Position numbers and translations under genes: made by a program. Positions 18,220 through 28,214 of a stretch of DNA of 64,000 bases are shown here, piece after piece. This DNA comes from Microvirga lotononidis (lineage in GTDB: Bacteria > Pseudomonadota > Alphaproteobacteria > Rhizobiales > Beijerinckiaceae): contig NZ_CP141049.1 of the NCBI RefSeq assembly GCF_034627025.1, positions 1,054,001 to 1,118,000 of the forward strand, written 5' to 3'. The notes beneath the pieces are model-generated. The model was not told the DNA's origin. It did not search any database and worked only from the letters and a program-made list of their open reading frames with translations. The number at the start of each line of letters is the position of its first letter. The stretch's first letter is position 1.

Positions 18220-19263
18220 ATGGAGAGGGCATCCGTGACAGACGTTAACATCATTGGTCTCGACCTTGCAAAGCGTGTCTTTCAGGCGCACGGCGCCCGC
18301 GCCGATGGGAGCGTGGCCTTTCGCCGGAAACTGACCCGCCAGCAGGTTCTGACGTTCTTCTCCAAGCAGCCACGTTGCATTGTTGCGATGGAGGCCTGCG
18401 CCACAGCGCATGACTGGGGCCGCGAACTTCAGGTTCTCGGGCATGAAGTGCGGCTCATCCCGCCGGTCTATGTAAAACCTTTCGTTAAGCGCCAGAAGAA
18501 CGACGCGGCGGACGCAGAGGCCATCGCCGAGGCGGCGGCACGCCCGACCATGCGGTTCGTCACAGTCAAAACCGAGGAACAGCAGGCGCGAGCGATGGTC
18601 TTCCGCACGCGGGATCTTCTCGTGCGCCAACGCACGCAGCTGATCAATGCGCTGCGGGGGCATCTCGCCGAGCACGGCGTCGTCGCGCCACAGGGAACAG
18701 CCAAAGTGAAGCTGCTCAGCGATGTGATCGAGGACGTCAACACGACCCTTCAGCCACTGGTCGTCGAACTCGGTCGCCTCTATCTCGACCAGATCGCAGC
18801 CCTCGACGGCAAGATCGCGGATCTCGAGAGGGTGTTGAAACGCGAGGCCGCGCGTGGGGTGACGACGTCACGCCTGCAGACCATGCCCGGGATCGGGCCG
18901 ATCACCGCAATGGCGATCGAAACCTTCGCACCGCCGATGGAGAGCTTCAGACGCGGACGCGACTTCGCCGCCTGGCTCGGGCTTGTCCCGGTCCAGCACT
19001 CCACCGGCGGCAAGCAGGTGCTCGGGCGCACCTCGAAGATGGGCCAGCGTGATATCCGACGTCTGCTCATCATCGGCGCGATGGCTGTCGTCAAGAGCGC
19101 AGGGCGCAAGAGCGCGCCGGAAGGCTCCTGGCTTGCCCGCATGCTGGCGCGCAAGCCGAGGATGCTCGTGGCCATTGCGCTGGCGAACAAGATGGCGCGG
19201 TCCGCCTGGGCCATGCTGACGAAAGGCGAGGACTTCAGAGTTCCGGCAGCAACGGCGTCGTGA
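18220..19263 (+). CDS. IS110/IS1111-family transposase
   Basis: A 347-residue protein with the DEDD (RuvC-like) N-terminal domain: first Asp in NIIGLDLAKRVFQAHG, Glu in CIVAMEACATAHDWG, and KRQKNDAADAEAIAEAAARP with the Asp pair. The C-terminal Transposase_20 domain contains LQTMPGIGPITAMAIETF and the conserved Ser region FAAWLGLVPVQHSTGG. Intact and possibly active. IS110 elements are now known to use a bridge RNA from their non-coding ends; the DNA just outside (18130-18219 and 19264-19520) is where it would lie, though I cannot define it. Confidence 0.92.
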   Translation: MERASVTDVNIIGLDLAKRVFQAHGARADGSVAFRRKLTRQQVLTFFSKQPRCIVAMEACATAHDWGRELQVLGHEVRLIPPVYVKPFVKRQKNDAADAEAIAEAAARPTMRFVTVKTEEQQARAMVFRTRDLLVRQRTQLINALRGHLAEHGVVAPQGTAKVKLLSDVIEDVNTTLQPLVVELGRLYLDQIAALDGKIADLERVLKREAARGVTTSRLQTMPGIGPITAMAIETFAPPMESFRRGRDFAAWLGLVPVQHSTGGKQVLGRTSKMGQRDIRRLLIIGAMAVVKSAGRKSAPEGSWLARMLARKPRMLVAIALANKMARSAWAMLTKGEDFRVPAATAS

Positions 19264-19524
19264 TCGGGAGATCCGGCATCGATCCTGCCGGTGCGTCAGG
19301 CGTGTGAGGAGGTCGAGGAACAGTAAGGGCAAAACGATCGGTCAGATCGGGAGCAGGAAAAGCATTATCACCCAAAGAGCTTCGCGCTCGGGAATTTGAT
19401 CTGCACCTGCTCCGCGTATCTCCATACCGGCCAGCGGCATGATCATGGCCGCAACAGAAGGCCTGATACATGACCGCACCCGATCACATGCCGAAGCTGT
19501 TCAGAAATCCCTTGCGCGAACGGG
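19264..19524. other. no gene seen; probable non-coding end of the IS110 element
   Basis: No convincing coding frame. Since IS110 elements keep long non-coding ends, this may belong to the preceding element. Confidence 0.4.
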
Positions 19525-20909
19525 GGCATCCATACATGGGTGATGACGGATTGAGAAAGGCGACGTATCGAGGCGGGTGTCGAGCCTGCCAGAACCTCTC
19601 CAGGAGAGCGATACGTCATGAACGAGACTACCAGCATTGTCCGCCTTCGTCAGCCCGACACGATCGACGATCCCCTGACCGATCTTCTCCGAGCCGGCGC
19701 GCGCAAGCTGCTGGCCCAAGCCATCGAGAGCGAGGCCGAGGCTTATCTGGCCAGCATGCGCGATCTCAAGCTGCCGGACGGCCGCGAGCGCCTGGTCCGG
19801 CACGGGCATGGCCCCGAGCGCATGCTCCAGACCTGCATCGGCCCGGTGGCGGTCCGCCGGGTCAAGATCCGCGACCGCGGCGCCACGGATGATGCCGACC
19901 GCATCCGCTTTACCTCGGCGATCCTGCCGAAATGGGCGCGGCGCACCAAAAGCTTGGATGCGCTGCTGCCGATCCTGTACCTGCGCGGGCTCTCGACCGG
20001 CGACTTCCAGGAGGCGCTCTCCGCCCTGCTCGGCCAGGATGCGCCCAACCTCTCGCCCTCGGTGGTCACCCGACTCACGGGCGAATGGCAGGGCGAGTAC
20101 GAGCGTTGGCAGGCCCGCGATCTCTCGGCTCGGCGCTACGTCTATGTTTGGGCCGACGGCGTCTACCTGCAGGCCCGGATGGCGGACCAGGCTGAATGCA
20201 TCCTGGTGCTGATCGGCGCCACCCCGGAGGGCAGGAAGGAGCTGATCGGCTTCCAGGCCGGCGTGCGCGAGAGTGCCCAGAGCTGGCGCGAGCTGCTGGT
20301 CGAGATCAAGCGGCGGGGTCTGTCGATTGCGCCTCACATTGCTGTGGGAGACGGAGCGCTGGGCTTCTGGAAGGCGCTCGACGAGCTCTTTCCCGGCACG
20401 CATCATCAACGCTGCTGGCTGCACAAGACCGCGAACGTGCTCAACAAGGTGCCCAAGTCCGTGCAGCCCGGCATGAAGGGGGCCCTGCGGGAGATCTATC
20501 TCGCCCCGACCCGCGCTCAGGCCGAGGTCGCCCTCGATCTGTTCGAGGACGCCTATGGCGCACGCTATCCGAAGGCGGTGGAGTGCCTGCGCAAGGACCA
20601 GCGGGCGCTGCTAGCCTTCTTCGACTGGCCGGCTGAGCACTGGATCCATCTGCGCACGACGAACCCGATTGAGAGCGTGTTTGCGACCGTGCGGCACCGC
20701 ACCGTGCGCACCAAGGGCGCGCTGTCTCCAACGACTGCTCGCCTGATGGTGTTCAAACTCATCATGGCGGCTGCGAAAACCTGGCGCCGGCTGATGGGTG
20801 AAAACCAGTTGCCGAAGGTGATCGCTGGTGTCAGATTCCAGGACGGCAGCGAGGTCATCCCGCTGCCGACAAACAGCGCCGCCTGATCGGCCCCATCACC
20901 TAAATTCCG
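19525..20909 (+). mobile_element. IS256-family element (second type)
   Basis: The ends show an imperfect inverted repeat around GGTGATG (ATACATGGGTGATGACGG near 19533, and the inverted AATTTAGGTGATGGGG near 20892-20907). Boundaries are approximate and no target duplication was established. Confidence 0.6.
19618..20886 (+). CDS. IS256-family transposase
   Basis: 422 residues, different from the protein at 4981. Catalytic Asp in YVYVWADGVYLQARM, second Asp in IAVGDGALGFWKALDELF, the signature HHQRCWLHKTANVLNKVPKS, and the C-terminal Glu in LRTTNPIESVFATVRHRTVR. Start MNETTSIVRL follows an AGGAGAGCGATAC leader. Complete and possibly active. Confidence 0.93.
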   Translation: MNETTSIVRLRQPDTIDDPLTDLLRAGARKLLAQAIESEAEAYLASMRDLKLPDGRERLVRHGHGPERMLQTCIGPVAVRRVKIRDRGATDDADRIRFTSAILPKWARRTKSLDALLPILYLRGLSTGDFQEALSALLGQDAPNLSPSVVTRLTGEWQGEYERWQARDLSARRYVYVWADGVYLQARMADQAECILVLIGATPEGRKELIGFQAGVRESAQSWRELLVEIKRRGLSIAPHIAVGDGALGFWKALDELFPGTHHQRCWLHKTANVLNKVPKSVQPGMKGALREIYLAPTRAQAEVALDLFEDAYGARYPKAVECLRKDQRALLAFFDWPAEHWIHLRTTNPIESVFATVRHRTVRTKGALSPTTARLMVFKLIMAAAKTWRRLMGENQLPKVIAGVRFQDGSEVIPLPTNSAA

Positions 20910-20915
20910 TCATAG

Positions 20916-21901
20916 CTGCCGATGCAAGGGCAGCTACCCGATCACCTTCCGGACCTTGTTTGGAGATGTCCAGCTCAAGAGCCCGCGCTACTACGTTCCC
21001 CAGGAACGACAGACCAATGATCCGGCGACGATCTCGCTGAGCAGCGAGCCTCATTCACGGAAGGCACAGATCCTCGAGATTGGGAGGGTCTGGCGCCCCC
21101 GAGGGCCGTATGGCTATTGGTCTGGACGGCGGCTACATCCGAGACTGGAGTGACAGAAAGCGGAACTTCGAGCTGATCGTGGGCCGGTCCATGCCCGAAG
21201 AGGGAGAGGCCCGGTATATCGGCTTCGTCCATAGCTATGATCACAAGCCGCAGCAACGCATCATCAACCCTCTCAGGCGCCAGGGCCTGCAGGCCAATCA
21301 GGATCTGACAGTCATTATGGATGGCGGTGAAGAGGTCCGCGCTCTGGCTGAGCGGATCAGCCCGTGCAGCGAGCATGTGCTCGACTGGATCCACATCACC
21401 ATGCGGATCACGGTTCTGCGCCAGTTTGCGCAGGGCTTGGTGCACCACGACAAGGAAGCCGGGATGGCGATGCTCGATGAACTACGCCAGATCAAATGGT
21501 TCCTCTGGCATGGCAACACCTGCCGAGCTCGTGAGTCGATCGATGATCTGGTGCTTGATCTCGAAGCTCTCGACAATCGCTACCCCAATCTGCGCAAGTT
21601 CAGGACCACCATGCGGGAGTCCCAGGTCTACATCGCCAGCAACGAAGCCAGCTTGATCAACTATGGCGAGCGCTACCGGTCCGGCGAGCGGATTTCCTCA
21701 GCTTTTGTCGAGTTGACCGTGAATGCGGTGATCAGCAAGCGCTTTGCCCAGAAGCAGCAGATGCAGTGGAGCCGACGCGGGGCTCATCTGCTCCTGCAGA
21801 CGCGGACCAAGACCCTGGATGGCTCGCTGCGTGCCACATTCGAGCACTGGTATTCCGGCATGAACGACAATGTTAGGTGCGATGGCCGGGTAGCTGCCTA
21901 A
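20916..21901 (+). pseudogene. ISKra4-family transposase, N-terminus lost and frame broken
   Basis: The region at 20930-21075 reads YPITFRTLFGDVQLKSPRYY and the following zinc-binding-like segment, but in a different frame from the main 273-residue stretch starting at 21080 (MAIGLDGGYIRDWSDRKRNF, VIMDGGEEVRALAERI, HVLDWIHITMRITVLRQFAQ, TRTKTLDGSLRATFEHWYSG). The DDE residues of the core are visible, but the N-terminal domain is cut by the preceding IS256, and part of the junction is missing. Not functional. Confidence 0.8.
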
Positions 21902-22142
21902 TTGCCCCACAACTCCTCATACTCTTCTACTTGCAATACCAGCGCACGCACAGCAGAATGATCTCGACGGGAAAGCGGCGACGCTCGAACAGCGACACAG
22001 GAGCGGCACCTTAACAAACCGCCCCTCGTTATACAGCCGGCGTTAATGCAACATGGGATTATTCCGGGCCTGGTGCCCTTCGACGGCAAAGTAGGATCTG
22101 ATGTAATTAGGCCCAAACTGGAAGCCAACGGAGAGTATCCTC

Positions 22143-23174
22143 ATGAAGCAGTATGTCGGGTTGGATGTATCGCTGGAGCAGACAGCCGTCTGCATTGTCG
22201 ACGAGCATGGGAAGGCGCTCTGGCGTGGCAAATGCGCCTCGACGCCCGAGGCCATTGCTGCAGTCGTTAAAGCGAGAGCCACGCATGTCGAGCGCATTGG
22301 CCTGGAAAGCGGCCCACTGTCGACCTGGCACTGGCATGAGTTGAAGAAGCGCGGCTTGCCTGTGATTTGCCTGGATGCGCGCCATGCGAAGGCGGCGCTG
22401 TCGCTGCAGGTGAACAAGACCGATCCCAATGATGCGCTGGGGCTGGCGCAGATCGTGCGCACGGGCTGGTACCGGGAGGTCACCGTCAAGAGCCTGGATA
22501 GCCAGGTGATCCGCAGCTTCCTCAGCTCACGCGCTCGCTTGGTGGAGGTGCGCGTGGACCTGATCAACCAGATCCGAGGCATGCTCAAGCCCTTTGGTCT
22601 GGTCGCTGGCAAGGGAGGCCGTCAGCCCTTCATCGACCGTGTGCGCGAACTGGTGGCCGATGGGCCGCTGAAGGATGCGGTTGAGGCACTCCTGAGCGCC
22701 TTGCAGGAGGTCAGCCGACAAATCGGCGTCCTCTCCCGTCGCCTCACGGGGCTGGCGCGCCAGGATCAGGCGGCCCGACGCCTGATGACGGCTCCCGGTG
22801 TCGGTTCTCTGGTTGCGTTGGCTTATATCAGTGTCATCGACACACCAGACCGATTCTCGAGCTCGTCCAGTGTAGGGGCTTACCTTGGCCTGACTCCACG
22901 ACGGTATCAGTCAGGCGAGATCGACCGAAGTGGTCGGATCTCCAAGTGCGGCGATCCGTTGCTGCGCACGTATCTGTTTGAAGCGGCCGGGATCGTGCTG
23001 AACCGGGTCTCGCGCTGGTCTGCGCTGAAAGCCTGGGGCACCCGGCTCGCCAAGAAGGTGGGCGGCAAGAAGGCGACCGTTGCGGTCGCGCGTAAACTGG
23101 CGGTGATCCTGCACCGGATGTGGCGTGACAACACGGACTTCCGGTGGGCGCGTCAGGACGGGCAGGCCGCATAA
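22143..23174 (+). CDS. IS110-family transposase
   Basis: 343 residues: MKQYVGLDVSLEQTAVCIVD (first Asp), HVERIGLESGPLSTWHWHEL (Glu), KTDPNDALGLAQIVRTGWYR (Asp pair), then the C-terminal TAPGVGSLVALAYISVIDTP and VGAYLGLTPRRYQSGEIDRS. Complete and possibly active. It starts 240 bases after the ISKra4 remnant, and the intervening DNA (21902-22142) has no gene and may be the element's non-coding left end. Confidence 0.93.
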   Translation: MKQYVGLDVSLEQTAVCIVDEHGKALWRGKCASTPEAIAAVVKARATHVERIGLESGPLSTWHWHELKKRGLPVICLDARHAKAALSLQVNKTDPNDALGLAQIVRTGWYREVTVKSLDSQVIRSFLSSRARLVEVRVDLINQIRGMLKPFGLVAGKGGRQPFIDRVRELVADGPLKDAVEALLSALQEVSRQIGVLSRRLTGLARQDQAARRLMTAPGVGSLVALAYISVIDTPDRFSSSSSVGAYLGLTPRRYQSGEIDRSGRISKCGDPLLRTYLFEAAGIVLNRVSRWSALKAWGTRLAKKVGGKKATVAVARKLAVILHRMWRDNTDFRWARQDGQAA

Positions 23175-23536
23175 GGTAGCCGCCTCAAGAGATCCGCCAG
23201 ATCTGGCGGTACGATGTCCCTTGTCGGGACGAGGCAGCAGCCATCGCGTGGGCACCGTTGCGGCCTGAAACCTGAACCTCAGGGAGCAGATTGACCGCGT
23301 ATGCAACATGGCGAGGCTGAGGCTTCCGATCCCATCATGCGGCGGTGTCTGCCGACCGCGGAGAGAACCATGACCCGACAGGTGATATCAGCCAAACTGA
23401 CGGAAAGGGCCGCTCAAAGGGCTTGACCAGAATCCCCGGAATAAGAGAACGGTCCCCGTGGATTTCAGTCCCTCCGGATGCCAACAGGTCGCCGCTGTTG
23501 CTTTCAGGACCCCTGTTGGAACTTCTCCTCATCCGT
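23175..23536. other. no gene recognised
   Basis: Non-coding as far as I can see; the first part may be the right end of the IS110 element. Confidence 0.4.
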
Positions 23537-24670
23537 CTATGGAACAGCGGTTAGGAACAGGAACACGGCAAAAATCACGAGGTGAACCGAACCCTGGAGC
23601 ACCGTAGTGCGACCCGTCGCAAAGGTCAGCGTGCTGACGAACAGCGACAGGACAAGCAGCACCATGCCCTCCGGGATCAGGCCTAGAGTGAGGGACTGGC
23701 CAAGATAAACGGAGACCATCCCGACGATCGGGATCGTCAACCCGATGCTGGCGAGGGCCGACCCGAGCGATGCATTGAGAGCCGTCTGCAATCGATTCGC
23801 CTTGGCCGCCTTGATGGCTGTCAGGCCCTCCGGCAGTAGCACGACCAGGGCGATCACCACCCCGACCACCTCCACTTCCAGGCCGGCGCGGAGGATCGCG
23901 CCCTCGACGATCGGCGATAGCGACTTGGCGAGCAGAATGACGGCGCCGAGGCTGACCACGAGCAGGACGGCACTCAGGGTGGTCGCGACAGCGTCCGGTT
24001 TCGCGCCATGCTCATGGCTGTCGCCGACCATCACGAAGTCCTCGCGATGACGGAAGGTCTGGATGAACACGAAGGTGACGTACAAGGCGAGGGAGACCGT
24101 GCCGCAAAAGAGAAGCTGGCTCGGCGCGTAGGTCGGTCCGGCTGTGGTCAGGGTGAAGTTGGGCAGGATCAGCGACACGACCGCCAGCGTTGCGATGACG
24201 CTCAGGATAGCCGAGGCGCTTTGCAAGCGAAACTCCTGCTGGAAGTGCCGGAGCGCACCGAGGACCAGACAGAGGCCGACGATCCCGTTGAGGACGATCA
24301 TCACGACGGCAAAGACGGTGTCGCGGGCAATGGCCCCGGCGCCCTCGCCCCCCGTCACCATAACCGAGATGATCAGGCCGACCTCCAGTGTGGTGATCGC
24401 AAGGGCGAGCAGGATGGAGCCGAACGGCTCGCCGATCCGGATGGCGAGGATCTCCGCGTGATGGACCGCCGAGAAGACCGAGCCGCCCAGCAGCGCGATG
24501 GCCAGGATCAGGATGGGCCAGCTCTCGACGCTCGCCCATCCGGCCAGCTTCGCAAGGATCAGAAGGGCTCCTGCCACTGGAGCGGCCCAGCACCAATGGG
24601 GCATCCGGTGCGAGTGCTGATCGTGAAGGGGCATCAAGCCTCCAGGGAGATGGTGCATCGCGTCTGTCAT
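23537..24670 (-). CDS. chaA: calcium/proton antiporter, ChaA family
   Basis: The start at 24670 is chosen because AGGAGG lies 6 bases upstream. A 377-residue inner-membrane protein with a His-rich cytoplasmic N-terminus (HDQHSHRMPHWCW) and about eleven hydrophobic helices. The two inverted CaCA motifs are visible: EPFGSILLALAITTLEVGLI with its conserved acidic residue, and VVIALVVLLPEGLTAIKAAK, followed by NASLGSALASIGLTIPIVG. Members exchange Ca2+ (or Na+/K+) for protons. It is a single gene surrounded by IS remnants, with no partner. Confidence 0.9.
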   Translation of the reverse strand: MTDAMHHLPGGLMPLHDQHSHRMPHWCWAAPVAGALLILAKLAGWASVESWPILILAIALLGGSVFSAVHHAEILAIRIGEPFGSILLALAITTLEVGLIISVMVTGGEGAGAIARDTVFAVVMIVLNGIVGLCLVLGALRHFQQEFRLQSASAILSVIATLAVVSLILPNFTLTTAGPTYAPSQLLFCGTVSLALYVTFVFIQTFRHREDFVMVGDSHEHGAKPDAVATTLSAVLLVVSLGAVILLAKSLSPIVEGAILRAGLEVEVVGVVIALVVLLPEGLTAIKAAKANRLQTALNASLGSALASIGLTIPIVGMVSVYLGQSLTLGLIPEGMVLLVLSLFVSTLTFATGRTTVLQGSVHLVIFAVFLFLTAVP

Positions 24671-24719
24671 TGCATGCCTCCTAGTTTGTCGCCGCCGGAA
24701 GCAGGACGGGTCGGGCAAC

Positions 24720-25028
24720 GGCGATGATGCCGCTCTCGCGCAAAGTCCGCTACACGGCAGCTAGAACAACCTCAGCCTGCGCCGTCACCGGACGCAACAG
24801 CCGTTGACGAGGCCTGTCACACCTCAGTCTGTTAGCTTGTCGGGATTGTATGCGTCAAGTTCCGCAAAGCGGGGCGGCCGGTCAGGCTGGCTAAGCGGCT
24901 TCGCGAAGTTGATCCTTATTGTGCTCCTTCAGATCATCCATTGTGAGATAGCGGTACGCCTCGAGCCAGTTCTCACGAGGGTCCTGTGAGGTTGGCAAGG
25001 ACTTGCGGCCTATGGCAGGGTCTCGGGC
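24720..25028. other. intergenic, nothing recognised
   Basis: Between the divergent chaA and the IS6 remnant no gene or clear signal is visible. Confidence 0.4.
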
Positions 25029-25728
25029 ATGAGCACAACCCCAAAACCGTACCGCGGCTTCTGAGATCATCAATCAGGCGGTCTGGATGTATGACTGCTT
25101 CAGCCTGAGCCTGCGTGAAGTCGAACTGATCCTCGCCGCACGAGGTGTCGTGGTCAGCAACGAGACGATCCGCGAGTGGGGTCTGCGTTTTGGACATACC
25201 TATGCCAACAGCCTCAAGCGGCGCGGGCCGAAACCGGGAGACAAATGGTTTTTAGATGAAGTGTTCATCCGGATACGAGGCAAGCTGCGCTATCTCTGGC
25301 GAGCCGTTGATCAGCACGGGAGCGTGCTCGATGTTTTGGTTCAGGGGCGTCGTCACACGACAGCGGCCAAGCGGTTCTTTCGGAAGCTGCTGAAGGGTTT
25401 ATGCTATGTGCCGCGGGTACTCGTGACGGACAAACTCAGGTCCTATGGCGCCGCCAAACGCGAGATCCTTTTGAGCATTGAGCATCGACAGAGCCGAAAT
25501 CTGAACAATCGTTGTGAGGTCTCGCACCAACCAGCCCGACGGCGGGAACGCCATATGAGACAGTTTAAGTCATGCCGGCACGCTCAGCGATTCCTCGCCA
25601 CCCACACCCCGATCCACAACAACTTTCAACTCCGCTACCATCGCCTCTCTGCCGGTGAGTATCGGGCTGCGCGCGATCACGCCTTTTCCATCTGGCGCGA
25701 TGCCACGGGAGTTGCCCTCGCAGGTTAG
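25029..25728 (+). pseudogene. IS6-family transposase with small N-terminal deletion
   Basis: The ATG at 25029 reads MSTTPKPYRGF and then a stop, where the family continues with the FPPEIINQAVWMY segment. A deletion of about a dozen bases has removed its start. The remainder (from 25087) keeps the IS6/IS26 DDE core: DKWFLDEVFIRIRGKLRYLW, VLVTDKLRSYGAAKRE and RQSRNLNNRCEVSHQPARRR. Possibly still translated from a later start, but I call it broken. Confidence 0.8.
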
Positions 25729-25786
25729 CGTAGACGGTGTTGTCACGTTAACTCGGGTTTGACCGCGACCGTGTAGACGGGCCGGT

Positions 25787-26227
25787 ATGCCCAACCCCGT
25801 CAGCGACAAACGCCATCGCTTTCCGCCTGAGATCATCGCCCATGCGGTGTGGTTGTACTTCCGGTTTCCCCTGAGCCTGCGGATGGTGGAGGAGATGCTG
25901 TTGGAGCGCGGCATCGTCGTCTCCTCCGAGACGGTCCGCCGCTGGGCGCTGAAGTTCGGGCCGGCGTACGCGCGTCGTCTCAGGCGCAAGCCGCCGAGCC
26001 GCCGCGATATCTGGCACTTGGATGAGGTCGTGGTCACGATCTCGGGCCAGAAACACTGGCTCTGGCGGGCGGTTGATCAGGACGGCCATGTGCTTGATGA
26101 GGTCGTCCAGGACCGCCGCGACACCCAGGCCGCCAAGCGCTTGCCGAAGCGTCTCTTGCGGAAGCAGGGCGACCGCGAAGACAACCCTGCTTCCGGCAGC
26201 CGGCCATCAGTGGCACCAAACGAATAA
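25787..26227 (+). pseudogene. IS6-family transposase, C-terminal half missing
   Basis: 146 residues: MPNPVSDKRHRFPPEIIAHA, HTH region, WHLDEVVVTISGQKHWLWRA with the first Asp, then KRLPKRLLRKQ. The frame leaves the family at about 26175, so the second Asp and the Glu are absent. Confidence 0.82.
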
Positions 26228-26639
26228 GCAGCACAGCCGCAATATCGGCCTCCCGTCTTTGCCGGTCACAAGACCGGCAATGACATCGTTGAGCAATTAC
26301 GAGAAAGGACTTGATCAATGAGTTGTGATTAGGCAATCCCCATCTGAACAACAGGGCCGAGAATTCGCATCTTCCGCTGAGAAAGCGGGAGTGGATGATA
26401 AAGGCTTTCGGTCCGCGGGAGGCCTGCAGCGGTTCACCTCCGTCTTTTCAGCCGTCAGGAACTTGTTCGTTTCGTCCCACTCGCACCGGTCTGCCCTCGC
26501 CACCCACCTTCACTGCCTACAAGCCATGGCGGCATGGAAAGCCGCGGCGGGCGTCCTCGCCTGAAAGAGCGGGGACAGAGCAAATTGCGGTCTCCTCGGG
26601 TTAACGTGACATCACCCTCGCAGCCGGTTCAGTTGATCC
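26228..26639. other. intergenic, nothing recognised
   Basis: No gene or repeat identified between the IS6 remnant and the NifA module. Confidence 0.4.
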
Positions 26640-26694
26640 CCCATGTCCGCCATCCCTGGACAAACGCCAGACCTCTGACACCTGCTGTCGGGTT

Positions 26695-26710
26695 TGTCGA
26701 GTCCGCGACA
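26695..26710 (+). promoter_or_regulatory. NifA upstream activator site
   Basis: TGTCGAGTCCGCGACA: exact TGT-N10-ACA with a palindromic TGTCG/CGACA. Identical to the site at 63892. It lies 106 bases upstream of the -24 element, a typical distance. Confidence 0.85.
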
Positions 26711-26800
26711 CGGTGCTGTGCGGCCCGGCGCCTGCCGCGCTCTCATGGAAGCCCTTGAATAATCTGCACAACATCTTTTCTGAGGCGCTTTGGGCGCAGT

Positions 26801-26816
26801 TGGCACGAAGTTTGCA
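26801..26816 (+). promoter_or_regulatory. sigma-54 promoter
   Basis: TGGCACGAAGTTTGCA: exact match to TGGCACG-N4-TTGCW. Transcription would start near 26828. Confidence 0.92.
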
Positions 26817-26905
26817 CCCTTCAGTACGAGGCGGCAGGAGCGGCCGACCGGATCGTCATGGTTTGAGTAACCGCGCGGTCGATGGACCAAAGGAAGGAAA
26901 GCAAT

Positions 26906-27040
26906 ATGTCAGGACAGCACCGTCACCTTAAGCCGAGAAGCCCTCGTTCAGGCCCTCCCGGCCAGCCCTGTCCCATTGATAAGGACGGCGCCGGCTCCCA
27001 GCCGAAATCTTCAGCAAGGCAAGTAGCCTCGTTCAGTTGA
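26906..27040 (+). CDS. small ORF of 44 residues behind the sigma-54 promoter
   Basis: Starts at the ATG of 26906 after AAGGAAGGAA, about 80 bases past the predicted transcription start. Peptide begins MSGQHRHLKPRSPRSGPPGQ; it is basic, rich in Ser, Pro and Arg, with one Cys and no signal or membrane segment. I do not recognise it. It could be a genuine small protein, the stump of a longer gene, or only a leader of the omptin transcript. The good ribosome site is the main support. Confidence 0.4.
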   Translation: MSGQHRHLKPRSPRSGPPGQPCPIDKDGAGSQPKSSARQVASFS

Positions 27041-27205
27041 CGATGCCGTTTCGAGCACATCCAGTTCAGCTCAATGATGCGGCGCGCGGAGCCCGGTGAG
27101 CGCTGTGTGGTGATGCAGTCGCATACTGCGTGAAACAACGCGTTGAAGACGACATACGCAGACAATGATCCTTGAACAGGTCAGACTTACCTTAGGAGTT
27201 ATCTC

Positions 27206-28201
27206 GTGAGTGAATCGACAAGAGCACTTGTCGCGCTCTGCAGCGCGGCAATGCCGTTAGGCCTCGCGGCAGGGCTTTCGCCTGCTTATGCCACCGATCT
27301 CGGAACTCAGCAGGCCCCGATCGCGGCAGTGTCCTCGAGCCCGCTGTTCTCAGCCGAGGTGTTCAGCGGTTATCTCGCGGGCATTGCCGGCGAGTACGTT
27401 TATCGCGTTCCGGTCGACGGATCGAAGCTGAGCCAGCTCAACTGGCAGATCGACAACGCGGCTGTCCTGGGTGGACGCCTGTCCTATCAGGCGCTCGACT
27501 GGCTTTCGCTGCGTGCCGGGGGATGGTCCGTGATTGCCTCCGATAATGCCATGGACGATTTCGACTGGTTGCGTGGCTATAACGGTTTTGACAGCTGGTC
27601 CCATTGGTCCTCCCATTCGGATACGAGGCTCGCCAAAGCCTTCCAGATCGATATCGGCGGCGCAGCTCGTTTCTATGAGCAGAACGGCCTCGCCCTCGAC
27701 GCCTTGGCCGGCTATCGCTTCCTGACCACCAAGATGAACGTTTACGGCGGGAACTACATCTATTCGAAGGATGGCTTCAGGGACAAGGTCGGCACGTTCG
27801 ACCCGCATGAACTCGGTATCGCTTACCAGCAATGGTGGCACACTCCTTATGTTGGCCTGGGCGCGACCTATACGGCCGGATCCTGGCGCGTGACCGGTGA
27901 GGTTATCACCAGTCCGTTTGTCGTTGTGAAGGCCAAGGACCATCATAACCTGCGGGACCTTCTATTCACCGAGGATTTCGCTCCCGATTGGATGGTTGGT
28001 GTGGACCTTGGTGCTGAATACGCCGTCTCGGAGCGCCTCTCGCTCACGGCGAAGGCCGAGTACCAGAAGTATTTCGAGGCGGCGGGTGAAACGCTTGCAT
28101 ACAAGGGCGGCGAGGGGCTGGTCGCCCGCGCGCCGAAGCCTGCAGCCGGCGCCGATCTGAACATGCTGATGCTGACCGTGGGTCTCAAAGCCAACCTGTA
28201 A
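27206..28201 (+). CDS. omptin-family outer-membrane protease
   Basis: GTG start at 27206 with AGGAG 7 bases upstream. Signal peptide at residues 1-30 (ending AYA). The mature protein of about 300 residues matches omptins throughout: GIAGEYVYRVPVDGSKLSQL, NAAVLGGRLSYQALDWLSLR, MDDFDWLRGYNGFDSWSHWS, YGGNYIYSKDGFRDKVGTFD, and a terminal beta-strand (TVGLKANL). The catalytic pairs known from OmpT correspond to Asp118/Asp120 and Asp245/His247 here. Omptins form ten-stranded barrels and cut surface or host peptides between basic residues; activity depends on lipopolysaccharide. It lies 390 bases behind a NifA/sigma-54 promoter. The stop is directly followed by a group II intron. Confidence 0.9.
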   Translation: MSESTRALVALCSAAMPLGLAAGLSPAYATDLGTQQAPIAAVSSSPLFSAEVFSGYLAGIAGEYVYRVPVDGSKLSQLNWQIDNAAVLGGRLSYQALDWLSLRAGGWSVIASDNAMDDFDWLRGYNGFDSWSHWSSHSDTRLAKAFQIDIGGAARFYEQNGLALDALAGYRFLTTKMNVYGGNYIYSKDGFRDKVGTFDPHELGIAYQQWWHTPYVGLGATYTAGSWRVTGEVITSPFVVVKAKDHHNLRDLLFTEDFAPDWMVGVDLGAEYAVSERLSLTAKAEYQKYFEAAGETLAYKGGEGLVARAPKPAAGADLNMLMLTVGLKANL

Positions 28202-28214
28202 CCGGTAAGGTTCT

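Larger units (their letters stand above)
26640..26816 (+). repeat. NifA/sigma-54 control module, copy 2
   Basis: Same ordered landmarks as copy 1 (GTCCGCCATCCCTGGACAAA, CACCTGCTGTCGGGTTTGTC, CTCTCATGGAAGCCCTTGAA, TAATCTGCACAACAT), here with a perfect NifA site and a perfect promoter. It points toward the 44-residue ORF and the omptin gene. Confidence 0.88.
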
